Of a stretch of DNA of 64,000 nt, positions 62,201-64,000 are shown in pieces. The notes beneath the pieces were generated by a model that saw nothing but the letters and a program-made list of their open reading frames with translations, was not told the origin of the DNA and searched no databases. The translations under genes were made by a program, and so were the position numbers. Numbering within the stretch: position 1 is the stretch's first letter; each line of letters opens with the position of its first letter. This stretch comes from Melieria omissa (lineage: Eukaryota; Arthropoda; Insecta; Diptera; Ulidiidae), in the NCBI GenBank assembly GCA_963971225.1, contig OZ020267.1, positions 72,766,218-72,830,217 on the forward strand, written 5' to 3'.

Positions 62201-64000
62201 TCATTTCTTTTTGGTGCATTTGAACAATGCCATAAAACCCTTCTCGCTGATCGGTTCCACTGGTCTAGGTGGCTTTGGTTTTCGGCATTCACAGACATGA
62301 CTTGGTACTGGTACTGCCATCGATGTCCTGGGATCCTCTGGCACATTTACTTCTTCCGGTTCTGCCGATGGTACATGCATATGTTCATGTATGACTGAGG
62401 CCCTTAGAGCTGCGACGGCTTGATCTAGCGCTCGCTTTGCCTCTTGGGCTTCAATAATATCCTTTCGTACAACTTTTGGTCGCGGTTCGGGCATTGATCG
62501 GGGATGTTTTGGAGGACTATTGTAAAAATGAAAATATAAAAACAATCAATTAATACATTTTCTCAATTTATTCTCAATTTAGCACTAAACTGAACTTAGC
62601 TCTGAATTGAACTTTAGCTCTGAATTGAAATTGTCATACAAAAATCTGAATAAAGCTAATTAGCACCAAATTGGCCATAAATTGTGATCGATTCGTCATG
62701 CAACCCTGTTTTGTGCTGTTATCGATAAACAAATTCATTCATAATTGAAGGAGCCAAAATAAAAACCAAAAATTGATATTTGCGAAAGACGTCTGTTAAC
62801 ATTTGTTTGCTTTCAAATTTTGTTTAAAAATTGTATGCATCAGTAGGAATGTTGAACAAATATTAAAAAATGGTCAATTAATATTTTTGTTTGTTAAATT
62901 GAGGTGTGTGAACAGCCTAATAGATTAACTCAATTAAGAACTAAATTGCCACAGTTTATATGGCTGTCTGAAAAGGTCATTAGAACTAATGTTGTTAACT
63001 GAGAAAACTCTTTGTTTCGTCCAGACAAAAACATGTTTGATAACATTTTCGATAGCTTTCAAATTAGCTCAATTATGACCCAAATTGTCTCAATTTATAT
63101 GGTTGTCTGAACAGCGCGTTAGACCTGTATTAATGCTGTTATTTTCATGGTGAAGATAACCCACGCCTGTTTTGCATACCGTTTTGCTCTTTGTTCATAG
63201 TCAATGCACACCTTTCGAAATAGATTTGCCAGATACATGAGGGCGGGAATCAATGGTAGTAGCGTGAGTATAATTATAAATCCCCCAACCCAGACGCCAT
63301 TCTGCAAGATACCAAAGACATTTCATTTGATGTGCGATAATTGATAGTTGATATTATTTACAATCGGATGCGATATGCAGCTACACTGCTGGAATGCCAG
63401 TTTTTCGAAACCCGTTCTTACAAATCCACATTTGCCGATTTTGTTCTCCAACGCATCCACGATATGTTTCAAATACGCATCGACGTGCGTCTGGTACGCG
63501 TCCTTCAGCTTAGTATTGACGGCATCGCTATTGCTTCTGAAGGTGCTGCGATAGAACTTGAAAACTTTATCCAGGTCTGTTAGATACTCGCCAGTGTCGT
63601 TATCTACGCCCTTCGGAAAGAAGTTCAGGATTTGCGTGCACATGTGTTCGATTTTGTTGGCCATCGGCATCATTTTGCCCTCAATGTGATCGTTCAGTAC
63701 GCGGTTTTGGAAAAATTCGACTGTACAATTGGCTCGGTCCGCTATGTCTACGCCCCACGGCATAACCTTGTCCATCATGGATCTGAGACGATTTTCTTTA
63801 AGATAGTTTTTTACATGATCGGCAGCATTTTTCAGATAGTCCAAATGTATTTGCCGCTTTATGGAACGACAGACGTTGCCGTGATTGAATCCGGACGCGC
63901 GGTGTGCCACACGACGAATTTCGTCCGGACTAAATGAGCGCGGCACATTTTTCACCTTAACATTCTTGACTTGGTTCAATGCGTTATCGACCATTCGATT
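62201..64000 (-). CDS. Prominin-like pentaspan membrane protein, C-terminal three exons (partial)
   Basis: The 5' part lies beyond the window. Proposed exons: 64000-63362, 63301-63180 and 62516-62201 (stop TGA at 62203-62201). The introns of 60 and 663 bp have GT...AG borders and keep one frame of 358 visible codons. The first 213 residues look extracellular: helical, with a glycosylation motif (NCT in RANCTVEFF) and a cysteine group near the end (GKCGFV, QQCSCISHPI). The first splice joins CSCISHPI to NGVWVGG, which recreates the C...P-x-NG-x-W block that precedes the last membrane helix in prominins. One helix follows (GGFIIILTLLPLIPALMYLA), then a basic, proline-rich cytoplasmic tail of about 115 residues (PPKHPRSMPEPRPKV; KPPRPVEP). 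Prominins organise membrane protrusions and photoreceptor membranes. The family call rests on this block and the topology. Confidence 0.6.
62517..63179 (-). other. Intron of the prominin-like gene with duplicated segment
   Basis: Donor GTATGC at 63179-63174, acceptor TTTTACAATAG ending at 62517. Two related segments lie inside (62922-62998 and 63063-63140), sharing TTTATATGG-TGTCTGAA and TTAACTCAATTA/TTAGCTCAATTA. A third, shorter piece is near 62893. Confidence 0.55.

Overview
The window looks like nuclear DNA of a higher dipteran, most likely a true fruit fly (Tephritidae). The reasons are the AT-rich, CA/GT-rich non-coding DNA, one gene with short insect-type introns, and a dense mix of insect LINE, mariner, hAT, piggyBac-like and pogo-like remnants. 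The species assignment is inference. No prokaryotic features, tRNA, rRNA or CRISPR array were seen.

Only one host gene is supported: the 3' part of a minus-strand, three-exon gene at the right edge (62201-64000, running off the window). It encodes the end of an extracellular region, one transmembrane helix and a proline-rich cytoplasmic tail, best matching the prominin-like family. Everything else is intergenic or intronic DNA dominated by transposable-element remnants and simple repeats.

Left third (1-25 kb): an AAAAT microsatellite; a LINE reverse-transcriptase fragment (2.55-3.93 kb, +); a possible degraded TTAA element; diverged tandem repeats (8.8-9.4 kb); a weak 1.1 kb candidate element (10.0-11.2 kb); a TTAA-flanked MITE (12.66-12.90 kb); a LINE with its catalytic core deleted (12.96-14.86 kb, -); a broken mariner (16.05-17.28 kb, -); a complete-ended hAT-like element (17341-19329) with 8-bp target duplications whose only long reading frame is not a textbook transposase; LINE 3' ends; and a solo LTR (24725-25141).

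Middle (25-39 kb): gene-free DNA with CA/GT tracts, a second AAAAT microsatellite, a 270-bp inverted duplication (31.7 and 35.4 kb), a cluster of LINE 3' ends carrying zinc knuckles (33.6-35.4 kb), a perfect-TIR pogo-like MITE (34744-35025) and several dispersed duplications.

Satellite (39.8-53.6 kb): about 13.5 kb of apparently perfect GATATA hexamers in two blocks of about 745 and 1,499 units. They are split by a 143-bp fragment that begins with a Tc1-like terminal repeat. The array is bordered by GAGATA units on the left and GAGGTA units on the right, then by decayed relatives of these.

Right part (53.6-62 kb): a tRNA-derived SINE with target duplication inserted in the satellite fringe; a hAT element (54371-55517) with 8-bp duplications, a recognisable hAT C-terminal domain remnant and GC-rich subterminal palindromes, itself carrying a nested TTAA MITE; a long-TIR MITE (57491-58054); a degenerate minisatellite (58.4-59.8 kb); and another TTAA MITE (61442-61968), just upstream of the end of the prominin-like gene. 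The genes do not form a pathway; the window is mainly a record of nested insertions.
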